DNA from: Lactarius indigo
Lineage: Eukaryota; Basidiomycota; Agaricomycetes; Russulales; Russulaceae
Reading direction: 5' to 3'
Assembly: GCA_025766275.1 (NCBI GenBank)
Contig: JAFKAC010000004.1
Location: 682,001 to 746,000, forward strand
Length of the DNA stretch: 64,000 bases
Part shown: one piece after another, positions 62,868 through 64,000 of the stretch
How the letters are laid out: the number at the start of each line of letters is the position of its first letter
How positions within the stretch are numbered: the stretch's first letter is position 1
Made by a program: the position numbers and the translations under genes
Notes under the pieces: generated by a model
Database searches by the model: none
What the model was told of the DNA's origin: nothing
The model's input: only the letters and a program-made list of their open reading frames with translations

Positions 62868-64000
62868 GAAGCTCCATTGTCGTCTTGCTCAACACAAGAC
62901 CGATTCTTGTCTTTCGTCTCTCGCCTCTTGCTGCTCGTTCTCGTCTCTTGGATCCATGAGTTCTCGTCCTCAAGTTCTCATCTTCACGCTTGTCTCATCT
63001 CTGCACGCTGGACCTATGGACACCAGATTTCTATGTGTGACCGGACATCCACTCCCTTGGGGTCTCTGCCTGCGTCCGGGATGCTTTAAGTATTGCTGTG
63101 GTTGCTTGTCCGATAGAGCTATATTGTTATCAATTGTAATAGACGCGTTAATCGAATCGAATCGAAAATAAACAATGCTTGTCAATTTGCTTTGTTTGAA
63201 ATCATTTGAAATCATCTGAAAAATGCCCATAGTTGGGCCCATTCGAATCAATTTATATCGTTTTTATCCAATTCTCTAAGGACTCTAACGCCGGTACTCG
63301 AACAAAACATATTTTTAACTAAAAAGTTATAGAATAACGAACATATTATCTGACGTTCGTTAATCTTCGATACTAACGAAATAAACCAAAATAAACCTGT
63401 CTGAAACTACGAACTTCTGACTGGGGTTGACGGGTGAGGATGATCGAATGATGTAAGATACTGCAGTGTAGGACGACGCACCTCTGACGGTCTAGTTCTT
63501 TCCCCAAAGGACCTCCCTGATCTGTCATCTTGCTTGCCTGATCTAGATGATGACGGGCCCAGCACCCGCTGACCCGTGTACAGCTCTTAGGAACACTTGT
63601 ACAGGCTCTAGAGAGTGCCTTGATGCGATCCATTCGTCGGATTGAGCGGCACCGCTCACCCCGCGGAGGCCTGCGCGCACACTTGCGCTGCTTCACTCCC
63701 CCCCCAAAAAATCCTGCACATCGTAGACACGTGCCCGGATCTTTCAACTCTTTCCAGTCTATTGACAGATTTGGACCCTAAGGTCGCTTAGCATCCTTAG
63801 GCCACTTCGAACATCTCTGTCACTGTGTGGACCCGGGGGGCTATCCGAAACGCTCGGACGCCGTACACGGTGTACCTATGCCAGCGGTGGCGTCACCACG
63901 AAGATATTTGACGCTCAGGTATGGTCGCGGGTACCCGGGTCACCGTCACGGTGGTGGCAACCACGACGCAAGGACATTCTGGGACAGTACGTAATACATA
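62868..64000. other. Right-edge region without a supported gene
   Basis: 3' flank of the host-type gene, then an AT-rich stretch (63120-63410) with GAACG/CGTTC repeats, then mixed-composition sequence. No element ends or convincing exons seen. Confidence 0.5.

Noticed and set aside
63373..63747. Minus-strand 124-residue frame with several Cys and Arg
   Set aside because: No motif spacing I can name, no intron logic and no partner exon; composition alone explains it.
63893..64000. Short minus-strand reading VPECPCVVVATTVTVTRVP at the right edge
   Set aside because: It looks protein-like and may be an exon of a multicopy fungal gene, but only about 35 codons are visible before a stop and the rest is outside the window.

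Overview
The window is a transposon graveyard from a filamentous fungus, almost certainly a basidiomycete of the Agaricomycetes. The evidence is short GT-AG introns of about 50 bp, a KDZ transposase with its CxC2 cysteine cluster, fungal-type TNP2 and hAT transposases, chromodomain-bearing Ty3/Gypsy elements, and a hypothetical protein of a style common in mushroom genomes. I saw no rRNA or tRNA gene, no CRISPR array and no bacterial-style operon. Species cannot be named from this sequence.

Most of the window is one nest of elements. A TNP2 (CACTA-type) transposase pseudogene reads in pieces at 5261-5397, 18456-18523, 19140-19904 and 50856-52033. It was split by a Ty1/Copia element (Copia A, 1-5260, cut by the window edge), a second Copia element (Copia B, 5398-18455), a reversed solo LTR of the Copia A family (18524-19139) and a very large KDZ DNA transposon (19905-50847). 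Copia B itself carries an apparently intact hAT transposon (10699-16836). Copia A carries a solo LTR of the Gypsy 1 family (2982-3549).

The KDZ element is 30.9 kb as it stands, about 13.1 kb once later insertions are subtracted. It has long terminal inverted repeats and an 8-bp target duplication. Besides its transposase (46359-50232) it holds four spliced accessory genes, called here Z (21915-24573, minus), Y (25181-34737, minus), X (34990-36945, plus) and W (45499-46132, plus). Inside it lie two complete Gypsy elements (Gypsy 1, 25678-34194; Gypsy 2, 37213-45159) and two further solo LTRs (20084-20893; 22481-23058). Gypsy 1 in turn contains a Copia A family solo LTR (32634-33247).

Right of the nest are a small minus-strand gene (52184-52712) and a divergent plus-strand host-type gene (52845-62867) whose first intron was hit by Gypsy 3 (53041-60709). 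The last 1.1 kb holds no gene I can support.

Four signals stand out. (1) All three Gypsy families have an 11-nt primer-binding site that is the exact complement of a site 33-34 bp downstream of a TATA-like box in the LTR, plus a hairpin at the U5 end: the hallmarks of Tf1-type self-priming. (2) All three Gypsy families carry a related third coding region after the chromodomain, in two cases with four zinc-knuckle-like motifs. (3) All eight substitutions between paired LTRs are CpG transitions, and twelve in-frame TGA stops in different element classes fall where an arginine is expected, fitting CGA to TGA. (4) The KDZ element looks like a multi-gene mobile unit with a recurrent palindromic motif.
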